A program made the translations under genes and the position numbers. From CALLCD01 sp039196965 (GTDB lineage Bacteria; Pseudomonadota; Alphaproteobacteria; Caulobacterales; Hyphomonadaceae): a stretch of 64,000 nucleotides of DNA. The DNA lies in NCBI GenBank assembly GCA_039196965.1, contig JBCCUK010000021.1, positions 1 through 64,000 of the forward strand, read 5' to 3'. The notes below the pieces were generated by a model, which saw only the letters and a program-made list of their open reading frames with translations, did not search any database and was not told where the DNA came from. Of the stretch, positions 7,239-16,073 are shown in pieces; the stretch's first letter is position 1, and every line of letters begins with the position of its first letter.

Positions 7239-7871
7239 ATGCGTATTACAGTATTCGGCGCGAATGGCGCGACTGGGTTGGAGATTGTGAAGCAGGCCGT
7301 TGCGGCGGGTCATGATGTGGTTGGTGCCGTGCGCCGCCCGGACACGCTAGCAGAGCTTAAAGGTGTTGAAGTTAGGAAGATTGATCTTGCTGATCAATCA
7401 TCTCTCGAAGCCGCAATTAAAGGCAGCGACGTAGTTATATCAGCCCTCGGTCATGGTGGGCTGAAGGCTTCGTCTAAATTCACGACGCTCTACAGCGATA
7501 GCACAAAGGCGTTCCGTATGGCTATGACAGCGACCGGTGCGAAACGTTTGATTGTTTTGTCGTCCGGCGGTGTCGTTGAAGATGGTGCAGCGCCATGCTT
7601 CTACACCAAGTTATTGCGGCGTTATCTCATCAATACGTATGTTGATATGGCGCGCATGGAAACCATTCTGGAAGAATCCAAAGCACTTGAATGGACAAGT
7701 GTCAGGCTAACCTATCTGCAAAGTGGCCCATCGAAACCGTTTTTGGTGGAGGAGGGCGAACTCGGTAAGGGCAAATTCCAAATTAACGTCATCGACGCTG
7801 CAAGGTTTGTTGTTGGTGAACTGACCGAGCGGAAATGGATAAACGGCCATCCGGTTCTTGGATATGCCTAG
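7239..7871 (+). CDS. NAD(P)-binding atypical SDR (NmrA/BLVRB-like)
   Basis: The 210-residue protein has the dinucleotide-binding motif GANGATG (residues 7-13) at the extreme N-terminus, followed by AVRRPDTL, a charge pattern that usually favours NADP(H), and VISALGHGG. It resembles the atypical short-chain dehydrogenases related to biliverdin or flavin reductase and NmrA-like proteins. It lacks the YxxxK catalytic pair, so it may be a redox sensor or a reductase with another mechanism. GGAGATT lies about 10 bp before the ATG. It is divergent from a LysR regulator and so probably controlled by it. The gene ends 4 bp from a convergent hydrolase gene; a GCCTA/TAGGC stem (7866-7881) spans the junction. 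Confidence 0.8.
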   Translation: MRITVFGANGATGLEIVKQAVAAGHDVVGAVRRPDTLAELKGVEVRKIDLADQSSLEAAIKGSDVVISALGHGGLKASSKFTTLYSDSTKAFRMAMTATGAKRLIVLSSGGVVEDGAAPCFYTKLLRRYLINTYVDMARMETILEESKALEWTSVRLTYLQSGPSKPFLVEEGELGKGKFQINVIDAARFVVGELTERKWINGHPVLGYA

Positions 7872-7875
7872 CGTC

Positions 7876-8649
7876 TTAGGCCGGTATCTTTTCGTTCAGC
7901 CAACTGAGGATATCGGCCATCATCTTTTTTGTGGCAGGCTCATCGACCAGCCAGTGCCCACTATTCTGGTACTCCAGATAGTCTCCCGTTGTAGGGCTCT
8001 GGGCGTACTTTTCGGCAATCTTGCGTACCTGCGTAACCGGCGTTGCCCGGTCATGGCGCCCGCCAATGGTCAGCGTCGGGACGTTTATCTTGCCTTCATC
8101 GACCTCGACACCATCCAGAATATCGCCATAGACGCGACCGGAGTCGTACCGTGCGCCTTTATAGATCTCGTCATGGCGGTCCTTCTCGACGCGATTGAGA
8201 ACGCCATAGCCAAAGCCGCGCCGCCAAACCTTATGAGGCATTTCTCTAGCTTTTTCCTCGCCTTGAACCAAAATGTTTCCGAAGGTGATCATCGCAGTGA
8301 CGGCGCGTTTGAGACAGTCTTTTGGTGAGGCGGGTGTCAAGAAGATAGCGGCGTCCGCAATATCCTCGGCCGCTAGCACCTGGGCAATCAGTCCTCCCAT
8401 GGAATGGCCGATAAGGGTTGGTTTTCGCCCATTCTCTTCTTCGATTTCCTTGGCCCAGATGCGGCATTGGTCGATATAGTCCTGAAGCTGCAGATCGACC
8501 AGGTCGGTCGGCGGGTTTTCAAGGGCTCTTTTGTCTGGGAAGAGCGTCGGGGCTTCGCAGGTCCAGCCAGCTGCTTCGAAGATGGGGCGCATAGTATCCC
8601 AGGCATCTCCGCCGCAGCCGATGCCATGGATCATCAATAAGTTACGCAT
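7876..8649 (-). CDS. Alpha/beta-fold hydrolase
   Basis: This 257-residue protein opens with LLMIHGIGCGG (oxyanion region). It has the nucleophile elbow GHSMGG (Ser83), a probable acid in GGRHDRATP (Asp199) and the catalytic His in NSGHWLV (His231), so the triad is complete. No signal peptide is present, so it is cytoplasmic. The substrate is unknown; esterase, lipase or dienelactone-type hydrolases share this layout. It stands between a convergent reductase gene and rppH, which is on the same strand 43 bp upstream. Confidence 0.85.
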   Translation of the reverse strand: MRNLLMIHGIGCGGDAWDTMRPIFEAAGWTCEAPTLFPDKRALENPPTDLVDLQLQDYIDQCRIWAKEIEEENGRKPTLIGHSMGGLIAQVLAAEDIADAAIFLTPASPKDCLKRAVTAMITFGNILVQGEEKAREMPHKVWRRGFGYGVLNRVEKDRHDEIYKGARYDSGRVYGDILDGVEVDEGKINVPTLTIGGRHDRATPVTQVRKIAEKYAQSPTTGDYLEYQNSGHWLVDEPATKKMMADILSWLNEKIPA

Positions 8650-8692
8650 TATGTCATCTCTCTCGTGGAAAGCTTTTCCCCCGGATTATTGA

Positions 8693-9199
8693 TCAGACCG
8701 TCGTTGCTGGTTCGGTCCAGTTAGCAAACCGATCGACGAGCTGTTCGTAAATCGCTCTTTTAAAAGGAATAATGATTGGCGGAATTTCTGCAAGTCTGCC
8801 CCACCGCCAGGCGTCGAACTCCGGCTTGTGCAGATCCAGGCGGATATCGCTGTCGGAGCCATGAAAGCGCAGGGCGAACCATTTTTGGCGCTGACCATAG
8901 TAGGGACCCGGCAGACGCTTTTTCAGTTCCCTCGGAAAATCATAGTAAATCCAGTCCTCGGTTTCTTCGAGCACCGATATGAGTTTTGATGAGACGCCAA
9001 CCTCTTCTTCAAGCTCGCGTATGGCGGCTTCTTCGGCCGTTTCGCCAGCATCAATACCACCTTGGGGCATCTGCCATTGAAAAGCGCCGCGCGAGTTCAC
9101 CCTGCGACCCAGAAAGACGTATCCTGCCTTGGAGAACAGCGCGATTCCCACATTCGGGCGATAGAGATCCGGGTTTCGTTTGAGGTCTGTCACACTCAC
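8693..9199 (-). CDS. rppH: RNA pyrophosphohydrolase RppH
   Basis: This 168-residue Nudix hydrolase has the complete Nudix box, residues 47-69, with the spacing GX5EX7REUXEEXGU. The flanking RPNVGIALFSKAG, FQWQMPQGG and GQRQKWFALRF are diagnostic of RppH, which removes pyrophosphate from 5'-triphosphorylated mRNA to start decay. Length and motifs are complete. Its ATG overlaps the stop codon of the upstream deacetylase-like gene by 4 bp (ATGA), indicating translational coupling. This ctpA-deacetylase-rppH order is common in alphaproteobacteria. Confidence 0.93.
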   Translation of the reverse strand: MSVTDLKRNPDLYRPNVGIALFSKAGYVFLGRRVNSRGAFQWQMPQGGIDAGETAEEAAIRELEEEVGVSSKLISVLEETEDWIYYDFPRELKKRLPGPYYGQRQKWFALRFHGSDSDIRLDLHKPEFDAWRWGRLAEIPPIIIPFKRAIYEQLVDRFANWTEPATTV

Positions 9200-10467
9200 T
9201 GTTGTGCAGGTTCACCAGTCCCAGTCAATCGATCCGTGAAGTCTTCGCTCACTTGCGTCGTCTGTATCGGCTTTGCCCGCGCTGCTGCTACAGCTGAGGC
9301 TGGGGCGAGGAGAATGCCTTTCTTTTCCAGATGGGTCGCCCAGTCCCGCACCATATCCACCGTTAAAGGATAAACGAAGCCAGTACCGAGAGCATAACCA
9401 TTCTGCAAAGCCTCGGTTTCTAGCGTCAGGAAGGCCTTCTCGATCTCCTTGGCATCGGTCCGTGCGTCGATATTCACTGAAGCTGCGGCGTAGGGCATGT
9501 CAAGACTGTCGGCATGGGTTTCAAAAATGGTCTGCCGCAATGATGCGTGTCGAATGAAACCGAGGTTCCGTTCAGATAGATCCTTTGCGATGGCGCTAAT
9601 GGCAGTGGTGTCGCCGACAAATTTCGCGCCATCATAGCTGATCACGCCGAAGATGCCGGGCTTCCGACGCAGGGTTGCCCGAAGGCGATGGGCATTCTGA
9701 TCTTCGCTGGCGGATACTGTGAGCGTGTTCTGATGGGGTCTCGTCCGTCCCGTACTATAGGCTTCCATCGGGATCTCAGCGAGTATCTCGTGGCCCTGCT
9801 GCCTAGCTTTGCGCAGCAGATTGGGGTTTGCATCCGGAACGAAGGAAAGCGTTATCCCTTCGGGCAGGTCATCGATCGCTATATTGGAGTGGGTCGGGGA
9901 AGTGCCGAAGCCGCCGATAACGATCCCGATAATCGGTTTTCCTTCAGGATTGGAAAAGGGTCGGGCGTTGGGGTGTGTCTGGACCGCTGGCGCGGCGTCG
10001 ACTGCTTTGGTGATCGAAATCTGGGTGATACTGGCTCCAGGATTGAGGTTGGCACTCTTCGCCGCACCGGCCGCTCGCTCGACCTGACTGTAGCTTTGAC
10101 CGGGAAGCACGCGCACGCCATTGATCTGCAAGCCAGCGGACTCTCTCGCAGGCACCGCTGCAGACTCGATTTTGGCACCGGGGTCTGCGATACCGAGACT
10201 TGGCTCTCTGGCCGGTTCGGGCTCCGGGATTACACGCGCGGAGAGCAGGGTGGGTGAGGCAAAGCGCTCTTTCAGCCTATCTGGACGTTCATTGCTGCCG
10301 TCGAACAGCGCGACTGTGATCTGTGGTCCAGCTTCATCTGGATCGCCCGAAAAATGGATGCCAGCACCCATAACACCAGCGATTGCGCCGAAGGTCGCGA
10401 TGCTTAGAAAGCCGTGCAACAGCCCTGACCTGAATGGAGACGGGTCTCCAGCCTTGCCCTTTGCCAT
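9196..10467 (-). CDS. Divergent polysaccharide deacetylase family protein (DUF610/YibQ-like)
   Basis: The 423-residue protein has one N-terminal membrane anchor (about residues 17-38, FLSIATFGAIAGVMGAGIHF), a long low-complexity linker to about 165, and a C-terminal deacetylase-like barrel. It keeps family landmarks: IGIVIGGFG, LPEGITLSFVPDANP, ARQQGHEILAEIPME and the later ALGTGFVYPLT. Two normally acidic or His positions look altered: the usual DDLG after the first strand reads GGFG, and the usual IGHP reads GTGFVYP. Catalysis may therefore be lost, with the protein acting as an envelope-bound carbohydrate-binding or regulatory factor. It is cotranscribed with ctpA upstream and rppH downstream. 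Confidence 0.82.
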   Translation of the reverse strand: MAKGKAGDPSPFRSGLLHGFLSIATFGAIAGVMGAGIHFSGDPDEAGPQITVALFDGSNERPDRLKERFASPTLLSARVIPEPEPAREPSLGIADPGAKIESAAVPARESAGLQINGVRVLPGQSYSQVERAAGAAKSANLNPGASITQISITKAVDAAPAVQTHPNARPFSNPEGKPIIGIVIGGFGTSPTHSNIAIDDLPEGITLSFVPDANPNLLRKARQQGHEILAEIPMEAYSTGRTRPHQNTLTVSASEDQNAHRLRATLRRKPGIFGVISYDGAKFVGDTTAISAIAKDLSERNLGFIRHASLRQTIFETHADSLDMPYAAASVNIDARTDAKEIEKAFLTLETEALQNGYALGTGFVYPLTVDMVRDWATHLEKKGILLAPASAVAAARAKPIQTTQVSEDFTDRLTGTGEPAQQ

Positions 10468-10546
10468 AAGTGGGATGCCCTTGTTTTGCCAACTGGTGAC
10501 GAAACTACAGTTTCGCCTCTTTTCGTTAACAGGGCGCTAAATTTGG

Positions 10547-11872
10547 TTAACCGGCCCTTTCCGAAAGGCTGGCGAGCTTCGCCGGATCCCGCAATAGCTC
10601 AAAGGCACGTTCCAGTTGATAATCATCGCCTTCATAGGCTTCAGGCGGCTGATCGTCTGGAATATGAGGCCCGCGGCGTTCTGTGCCATCCTCGTTCTGA
10701 AGAGCATTCGGCAGATCGGCTTCGGTAAACCGGCGAATGCGCGCGAGTTCCTCCTCGCTGATCCGATCCTGGGCAATTTCGATGTCAGGCTCTATTCCCG
10801 TGCTCTGGATCGAGCGGCCTGCTGGCGTGTAATACCGGGCGGTCGTCAGGCGTAGCGCGCCGCGTTCGGCCCCCAGCGGAATGACAGTTTGAACAGACCC
10901 CTTACCGAAGCTTGTGACGCCTAGCACGCGGGCGCGTCCACGATCCTGCAAGGCACCGGCGACGATTTCAGCGGCCGATGCTGATCCATTATTAATCAGG
11001 ACGATGATCGGAACGCCTTTGAAGATTTCACCTGAGTTCGCGTTATAGCGATCAATATCGGTTGGTCGCCTTCCAATGGTAGATACGACTTCTCCTCCGG
11101 ACAGGAACATATCCGAGACGCTCACCGCCTGATCCAGCAAACCGCCGGGATTGTTCCTCAAGTCGAGGATAAGCCCGGCCGGCTTTCCATTCCGCGACTG
11201 TTTGGCGATGTCAGATAGAGCTTCCTCCAGAAGCAGGGTCGTGCGCTCATTAAAGCCGGACAGTCGGACATAGCCAATGTCGCCTTCTTCGATACGGTGA
11301 TTTACAGATTTAGGTTGAATGACTTCCCGCGTAAGGGTGACGTCGAACGGATCCGTGCCTTCCCTTAAAATTGTGATGGTGATATCGGTGCCCGGTGCGC
11401 CGCGCATTTCTTTAACGGCATCGTTCAGTGGTAGTCCGACGATTTGTTTTCCATCAATGGCGGTAAGCAGATCGCCGCTCTTGATGCCGGCGCGGCTCGC
11501 CGGCGTGTCATCAATCGGAGCCACAACCTTAACGAAGCCGTCTTCTGGCACCACTTCAATACCGAGGCCGCCATATTCTCCCGATGTGTCGACTTGAATA
11601 TCTTTAAAATCGTCCGGTGTCAGGTAAGCGGAGTGGGGATCAAGCGAGGTGAGCATACCATTAATGGCCGCATCGATAACTTCGCCCTCATTTATCTCCA
11701 CTACATAATGGGTTTGAACCCGCGATAGGACATCACTGAAAACATCTAACTTGCCGAAGACTTCTGCCCGAGGGTCTTCCCGGTTCACGTCCGGCCAGGC
11801 AACGGCGGATATGCCTACCAGACCAACTCCCAGAACCGCACCTACACCAACGCCTGCAAGCCAAGATTTCAT
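10547..11872 (-). CDS. ctpA: Carboxy-terminal processing protease CtpA (S41)
   Basis: This 441-residue periplasmic protease starts with a signal or anchor segment (SWLAGVGVGAVLGVGLVGISAVAW). A PDZ domain follows at ~85-180 with the YGGLGIEV entry, and then the S41 core with the catalytic Ser in NNGSASAAE (Ser299) and Lys in SFGKGSVQT (Lys324). LDLRNNPGGLL is also typical. Such proteases trim lipoproteins and peptidoglycan hydrolases. I start it at the ATG 11870-11872, preceded by GAGGATAG. An open frame extending to 11947 would overlap the upstream gene. It follows the envC-like gene after 34 bp, the standard envC-ctpA pairing. Confidence 0.93.
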   Translation of the reverse strand: MKSWLAGVGVGAVLGVGLVGISAVAWPDVNREDPRAEVFGKLDVFSDVLSRVQTHYVVEINEGEVIDAAINGMLTSLDPHSAYLTPDDFKDIQVDTSGEYGGLGIEVVPEDGFVKVVAPIDDTPASRAGIKSGDLLTAIDGKQIVGLPLNDAVKEMRGAPGTDITITILREGTDPFDVTLTREVIQPKSVNHRIEEGDIGYVRLSGFNERTTLLLEEALSDIAKQSRNGKPAGLILDLRNNPGGLLDQAVSVSDMFLSGGEVVSTIGRRPTDIDRYNANSGEIFKGVPIIVLINNGSASAAEIVAGALQDRGRARVLGVTSFGKGSVQTVIPLGAERGALRLTTARYYTPAGRSIQSTGIEPDIEIAQDRISEEELARIRRFTEADLPNALQNEDGTERRGPHIPDDQPPEAYEGDDYQLERAFELLRDPAKLASLSERAG

Positions 11873-11906
11873 ATGTCTATCCTCACTATACGTTGCCCAC
11901 GCTGTC

Positions 11907-13130
11907 CTAGCGCTCCAACCATTTTGCCGGGTTCTCCGGCTGATCATTTTTCCTCAGCTCCAGATATAGTTCTGGAGGCGGGTTTTTGCGAGCGGACATT
12001 TGTCCCACCGGCTCGCCCGCGGCGACCGTCTGGCCGCGTGTGCCGTGTGTATCGACCAATCCTGTCATTATTACACGGTAATCGTCACTTGTCCTCAAAA
12101 TCAACATATGGCCGTAACTTCTGAAGACATCTGCAAATTCTATGACACCATCGACAGGCGCGACCACCTGTGCCTCCTGCCGGGTGACAATGGTCACGCC
12201 CTCAGCTCGACCACCCGTCCGGCGGCGATCACCGAAACTCTCCGCGATCAGACCGGAGACGGGCCTCAACATCGCACCAAGACTGCTGGGCCCGAGCGGC
12301 TGAAGATCGGACAGGCGTGGGCCAATGGGGCGCTGAACCGCATCGGTAACGGTTCCTGTCGTACCCCCAGCCACGGCGGCATAGCGCGGCCTGAAATTCG
12401 GCTTGCGGCCGGGAAGGGCCGGTGCATCGGCTTCGAGGGCAATAAGAAGCTCCTTGAGGCCATCGGCCTTATCGGCGAGCTCCCGCGCCTTTGATCTAAG
12501 CTTGTCAGCATCCTTCGTGACATCCTCGAACTGCGCGCGCTTGGCGGCTGACAATTTCAGTATCTCTGCTTGTTTTAGATCAAGGGTCGCTTCCGCAGCA
12601 TCCAGGCGTGCCTTTTCTCGCCTTATCTCCCGTTCAAGCTTGTTCAGAGCTTCGATCTCATCAGAAAGTGCTTCGGCTCTGCCTGACAATTCCGGAGCGG
12701 CATGGCCCATCAGAATTGCCGAACGGATCGATGTGTTGGCCCGGCCCGGTGCAACTACGAGAGCAGGTGGCTGACTTCGCTCGGCCGAAGCCAGGGCAGC
12801 GAGCAGTTCTGCGAGGTTCGCTTCATCGGCGAAGAGTTCCTCATTGGCAGACCGTCTGCGGGCATCAAGATCAATCAGTCGCCGTTCAGCAGTGGTAGCC
12901 TGTTCTTCCCGGCGCTGGCTTTCGGCTGCAGCTGCAATGAGGCGTCGGTTCAGCGCGGCAATATCGGTTTCGGCTTCTGTTTCAGCCGCCTCCAAAGCGG
13001 CAAGCGCCTGTTCTGCCTCAAGGCGTTCTTTCTCAAGGGCAAGAAACTCATCGCGCGTAAACGTGTCCGGCCCAGCCGCAACAGCCAGCACCGCGAGCGG
13101 TCCGGCAAGATATCGCGCAAAGCGAAACAT
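11907..13130 (-). CDS. envC: EnvC-like murein hydrolase activator (M23/LytM fold, degenerate)
   Basis: The 407-residue protein has a signal peptide (residues ~1-19), a long alanine-, glutamate- and arginine-rich coiled coil (~28-245), and a C-terminal LytM domain (~285-405). This is the layout of EnvC, which activates cell-separation amidases in the periplasm. In the LytM domain the usual metal-binding HLHFE signature reads ELYLELR, so the domain is probably catalytically inactive, as in EnvC itself. The gene immediately precedes ctpA, and a cell-division role is inferred from family and context. Confidence 0.85.
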   Translation of the reverse strand: MFRFARYLAGPLAVLAVAAGPDTFTRDEFLALEKERLEAEQALAALEAAETEAETDIAALNRRLIAAAAESQRREEQATTAERRLIDLDARRRSANEELFADEANLAELLAALASAERSQPPALVVAPGRANTSIRSAILMGHAAPELSGRAEALSDEIEALNKLEREIRREKARLDAAEATLDLKQAEILKLSAAKRAQFEDVTKDADKLRSKARELADKADGLKELLIALEADAPALPGRKPNFRPRYAAVAGGTTGTVTDAVQRPIGPRLSDLQPLGPSSLGAMLRPVSGLIAESFGDRRRTGGRAEGVTIVTRQEAQVVAPVDGVIEFADVFRSYGHMLILRTSDDYRVIMTGLVDTHGTRGQTVAAGEPVGQMSARKNPPPELYLELRKNDQPENPAKWLER

Positions 13131-13239
13131 GGGTCCTAATTAGGCCTTGTTGCTGACTGGGAGATTAACCAGACTATAGAAGAGCTGGAAAAAGCCTTAT
13201 CGGTTTGCACACTTTGTCGCCCATCTGCCCTCTGGCCAG

Positions 13240-13914
13240 CTACGCGTCCCAATCGGCGATTTCGACACCGTATTGCGGAGCCTTTCTTCGAAGGGGCGGG
13301 TTAGGGTTTACCGCGACGCCTTTGTCTGCCCAGAGAAGGCAGGGCAGGTCAGTAATGTGGTCTGAGTAGAAGGTGGTCGGCCGACTTGGGTTGTGGGTGT
13401 CGAAAAAGGTTTCGACCCGCCTCAGCTTTTCTACGCCGTAGCAATTCTCCCCATCAAGTTTCGCGCTCAGTCGATCGTCGGCGTCCCAGCGGAGGCGTGT
13501 ACATATGACATCGTCGAAACCGAGGGCGTCGGCCATGGGCTCACAGATGAGATCAACCGCTGCGCTGGCGATCACCAGGCGGTCGCCCTCTCGCTTGTGT
13601 TCATCGATGATCGATCGCGCACGTTTGCGCAAACCTTCCTCCACATCTCTTGCGACGAAATCCCGGGCGATGGAGTCCAGCTCACTGCGCGGCCAGCCCT
13701 GCAGGTAAAGCTCGATGGACCGTTCTTTCACCGAGGCTCGACTGGCGAATCCGAGTTTATACGCAGCCGCCTGTAGCCCTGCAGTAGGAAGTTTCATCCA
13801 GAATTCTGGATCGTTCGTGGCAAAACGCACAAACCGGCTCCACGTCCCCTGGCGGGTAATGGTTTTATCCAGATCGAATATTGCTGTGCCAGCCATGGCA
13901 TTCTGCCGTCCCAC
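13240..13914 (-). CDS. HAD-superfamily (subclass IB) phosphatase
   Basis: This 224-residue protein starts with the HAD motif I FDLDKTIT (Asp14, Asp16). A conserved IASAA follows as motif II, and FYSDHITDLPCL holds the motif III/IV acidic residues. The HAD-IB family includes phosphoserine and lipid-phosphate phosphatases. I take the GTG at 13912-13914, which directly follows the stop codon of the flippase gene (TGAGTG). An ATG at 13896 is an equally good start and would give 218 residues. Because it is coupled to a flippase, a nucleotidyltransferase and a ceramide-synthase-like gene, a role in sphingolipid headgroup processing is inferred. The substrate is unknown. Confidence 0.8.
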   Translation of the reverse strand: MGRQNAMAGTAIFDLDKTITRQGTWSRFVRFATNDPEFWMKLPTAGLQAAAYKLGFASRASVKERSIELYLQGWPRSELDSIARDFVARDVEEGLRKRARSIIDEHKREGDRLVIASAAVDLICEPMADALGFDDVICTRLRWDADDRLSAKLDGENCYGVEKLRRVETFFDTHNPSRPTTFYSDHITDLPCLLWADKGVAVNPNPPLRRKAPQYGVEIADWDA

Positions 13915-15249
13915 TCAAGAAGGCTGATTGCGTTTATTGTCCGCAATGAGCCGCCGCAATGCGCGTTGAGTTAGTCCAACAGCGAGGATGAGTGCAACCG
14001 TATCGCCGATAATGAATGCCAGGCCCGGACCGAGATCGCCGACGGTTTTCGCCAGCACAACAAACAGAGTGAGGAGTATGAGCACGCCCGCAGCCCGGGC
14101 AATCAGGGCCTGATCCGGTCGTCCGGCAGCATAGAGTGTTGGCAGAAGCGGCGCATAGGCCGCTGATATGGCCCCAGCGAACAAAAGCATCATGGCGATG
14201 GGAGCACTCAGCCGGTAATCTGCCTGCAATGCCCATGACAGAACATCGGGGCCAAGAATGGCGACGATGAGCCCGACGCCGAGAGCAATAGCCACCAGAA
14301 CGGCCGCTGCCTTGATTACCAAAGGCCAGATGCGACGGGCTTCACCATCATCAATCATGGTGGCTAATTCCGGGTAGATGACCTCATCGAGCTGCTGTGT
14401 GCCTTTCACCAGCACACTGGCGATCTGGACAGCAACCTTGAAGACCGCGGTGTAGCTCGCTCCAAGAACACCGCCTGCGAGGAGCAGGGGTAATTCCTGT
14501 TTGGCGACGGCGATGGTGGAATCGATGTTCGCGGTCCAGGAGAACCGCCAAAGACCTGCTTCTGGTGCTTTCAGTGTCGGCAGGGCCGCAAATAACCCTT
14601 TCAGTAGTTTTGCCCGTTGGAGTTCCCGCCCTGTAAGCAACCAGAGCACGAGATAATCCATAAAGGCGGCGATTGCCCATACAATAACAAACGCCTGAAG
14701 GCCTCCGCCAAGGACCACTGCGACCAGTGAGCCGCCGAGGCGCATCGCCGGCATGACGGTGGCGTGGAACGCCAAAAGGTCAAATCGATCGAGCAGCCGA
14801 AGTACGCCGATTGCTGTGAAACGTTGACGGAAAATGATAAGCCCGCAATAGGCCATGGCGAGATCCCGATACCCTTCTTCAAGACCGATAAGGCCGTGGC
14901 CGAACCAGAGGAAAACCTCTGCTGCAAAAAAAGCCAATATCGAGGACGAGGTATCGAGGCCGAGGGAAAACCGGACAAGTTTGTGGAGCGCTGGGACGTT
15001 CCCGGATTTCAGATGCGGCACGCCGAATTTTATCAGCGCCTGCCAGGATTTGAAGGTGCCTAGCTCGGCAAATGCCAGCATGGTTGCATGGATGATCAGG
15101 AGCGCGCCAAAGATTGCCGGGGGCAGGTTGCGGCCCACCACAACCAGAACGAGGACGTTGAGAACCGCGCCCGTTCCCTTGCCACCGAACATCAGTCCGG
15201 TGTTCTTCGCAATGCGTCGGCCGGCGGTCGAGCCGGGCGTTTCAGTCAT
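13915..15249 (-). CDS. Polysaccharide/oligosaccharide-lipid flippase (MOP superfamily, Wzx-like)
   Basis: The 444-residue protein is almost entirely hydrophobic, with about 12 predicted membrane segments. Its N-terminus has the pattern RRIAKNTGLMFGGKGTGAVLNV followed by VVGRNLPPAIFG, typical of Wzx/PST-type flippases. Such proteins move lipid-linked saccharides across the inner membrane. It lies between a nucleotidyltransferase (10 bp upstream) and a HAD phosphatase (overlapping stop/start). Downstream of a ceramide-synthase-like gene, it is a candidate for flipping a glycosylated or otherwise decorated sphingolipid. It could also serve LPS O-antigen or capsule; no glycosyltransferase gene is seen nearby. 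Confidence 0.82.
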   Translation of the reverse strand: MTETPGSTAGRRIAKNTGLMFGGKGTGAVLNVLVLVVVGRNLPPAIFGALLIIHATMLAFAELGTFKSWQALIKFGVPHLKSGNVPALHKLVRFSLGLDTSSSILAFFAAEVFLWFGHGLIGLEEGYRDLAMAYCGLIIFRQRFTAIGVLRLLDRFDLLAFHATVMPAMRLGGSLVAVVLGGGLQAFVIVWAIAAFMDYLVLWLLTGRELQRAKLLKGLFAALPTLKAPEAGLWRFSWTANIDSTIAVAKQELPLLLAGGVLGASYTAVFKVAVQIASVLVKGTQQLDEVIYPELATMIDDGEARRIWPLVIKAAAVLVAIALGVGLIVAILGPDVLSWALQADYRLSAPIAMMLLFAGAISAAYAPLLPTLYAAGRPDQALIARAAGVLILLTLFVVLAKTVGDLGPGLAFIIGDTVALILAVGLTQRALRRLIADNKRNQPS

Positions 15250-15258
15250 CTGTCTGGG

Positions 15259-16041
15259 TTAACTCGCCAGCTTCATAATGCGACGGACGAGCACCAGGTC
15301 AGACGGTTTGTCAACGTCTATGGCTGCCTCAGCTATGGGAATGATCACCGGTGCAAGCTCGGCCCCGATGCGTTTCGAGCCATGGGCAAAGGCGTCATTG
15401 ATCGAAAGATTGCCAGTGAACATGCGCACGAGCGCAGCGAACCCGAAGCGCCGGGCGATCATAAGCGGCTTCTTACGGTCCCGGGCGACGTCGCGCCAAA
15501 AGGCAATAGCTCGCTTGCCCTGTTCGGTGCGTACGAGAAACAAATTGCAACCGGAATATCCCTCGCCGGCAAGCTTAAGATAGGTTCGCTCGGTCTCTGG
15601 ATAGGCCGACTGAATAATCTCCTGCGGGGCGAGTCCGACCGCGAAGTCACAATCGGCCTTATCCGCACCGTCGAGCACTGCATTGATCATATCGGAGGTG
15701 AGCAGGGCGTGGTCGCAGGTTGTGATCAGAAGCGGTGTTTCAACGCCGGCATTGAGCGCAGCAAGGGCGGCATCGGCCGGTCCAACATCATCGGGCATTG
15801 CGCGCACCCTTGGCAGGAAATCGCCAAGATCCTCCGGCGCGCCGTCTTCTAGTTTGCGCGGACAATACCCGCTGATCCAGATATTTCCATCGAGGGAAGG
15901 GGTGTCGCGCAAGGCTCTCAGGGTGTGATCAATCAGGCGCACACCGCCAAGTGGCACAAGCGCTTTTGAGGGAACTCCGGCTTCGTTACAGAGCTGGCAG
16001 TCCTCGTCTCGGGTGCCTGCCAGAATAAGTACAGAGGTCAC
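15259..16041 (-). CDS. MobA-like/sugar-phosphate-type nucleotidyltransferase
   Basis: This 260-residue GT-A-fold nucleotidyltransferase has the N-terminal nucleotide-binding pattern VLILAG, a conserved lysine in PSKALVPLGG (Lys26), LIDHTL, and the metal-binding aspartate in ITTCDHALLT (Asp110). The loop after LAG is longer and more cysteine-rich (TRDEDCQLC) than in typical sugar-nucleotide enzymes. It would transfer NMP to a small phosphorylated acceptor. Position between a ceramide-synthase candidate (32 bp upstream) and a flippase suggests that it prepares an activated headgroup donor for sphingolipids. I recall a nucleotidyltransferase in the Caulobacter ceramide phosphoglycerate pathway, but orthology cannot be proven here. 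Confidence 0.78.
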   Translation of the reverse strand: MTSVLILAGTRDEDCQLCNEAGVPSKALVPLGGVRLIDHTLRALRDTPSLDGNIWISGYCPRKLEDGAPEDLGDFLPRVRAMPDDVGPADAALAALNAGVETPLLITTCDHALLTSDMINAVLDGADKADCDFAVGLAPQEIIQSAYPETERTYLKLAGEGYSGCNLFLVRTEQGKRAIAFWRDVARDRKKPLMIARRFGFAALVRMFTGNLSINDAFAHGSKRIGAELAPVIIPIAEAAIDVDKPSDLVLVRRIMKLAS

Positions 16042-16073
16042 AGCGTTGGTCCCTGCATTTTGACGCCCTTACA

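Noticed and set aside
15088..15852. Plus-strand open frame of 254 codons
   Set aside because: Antisense to the flippase and nucleotidyltransferase genes, no recognisable domain.
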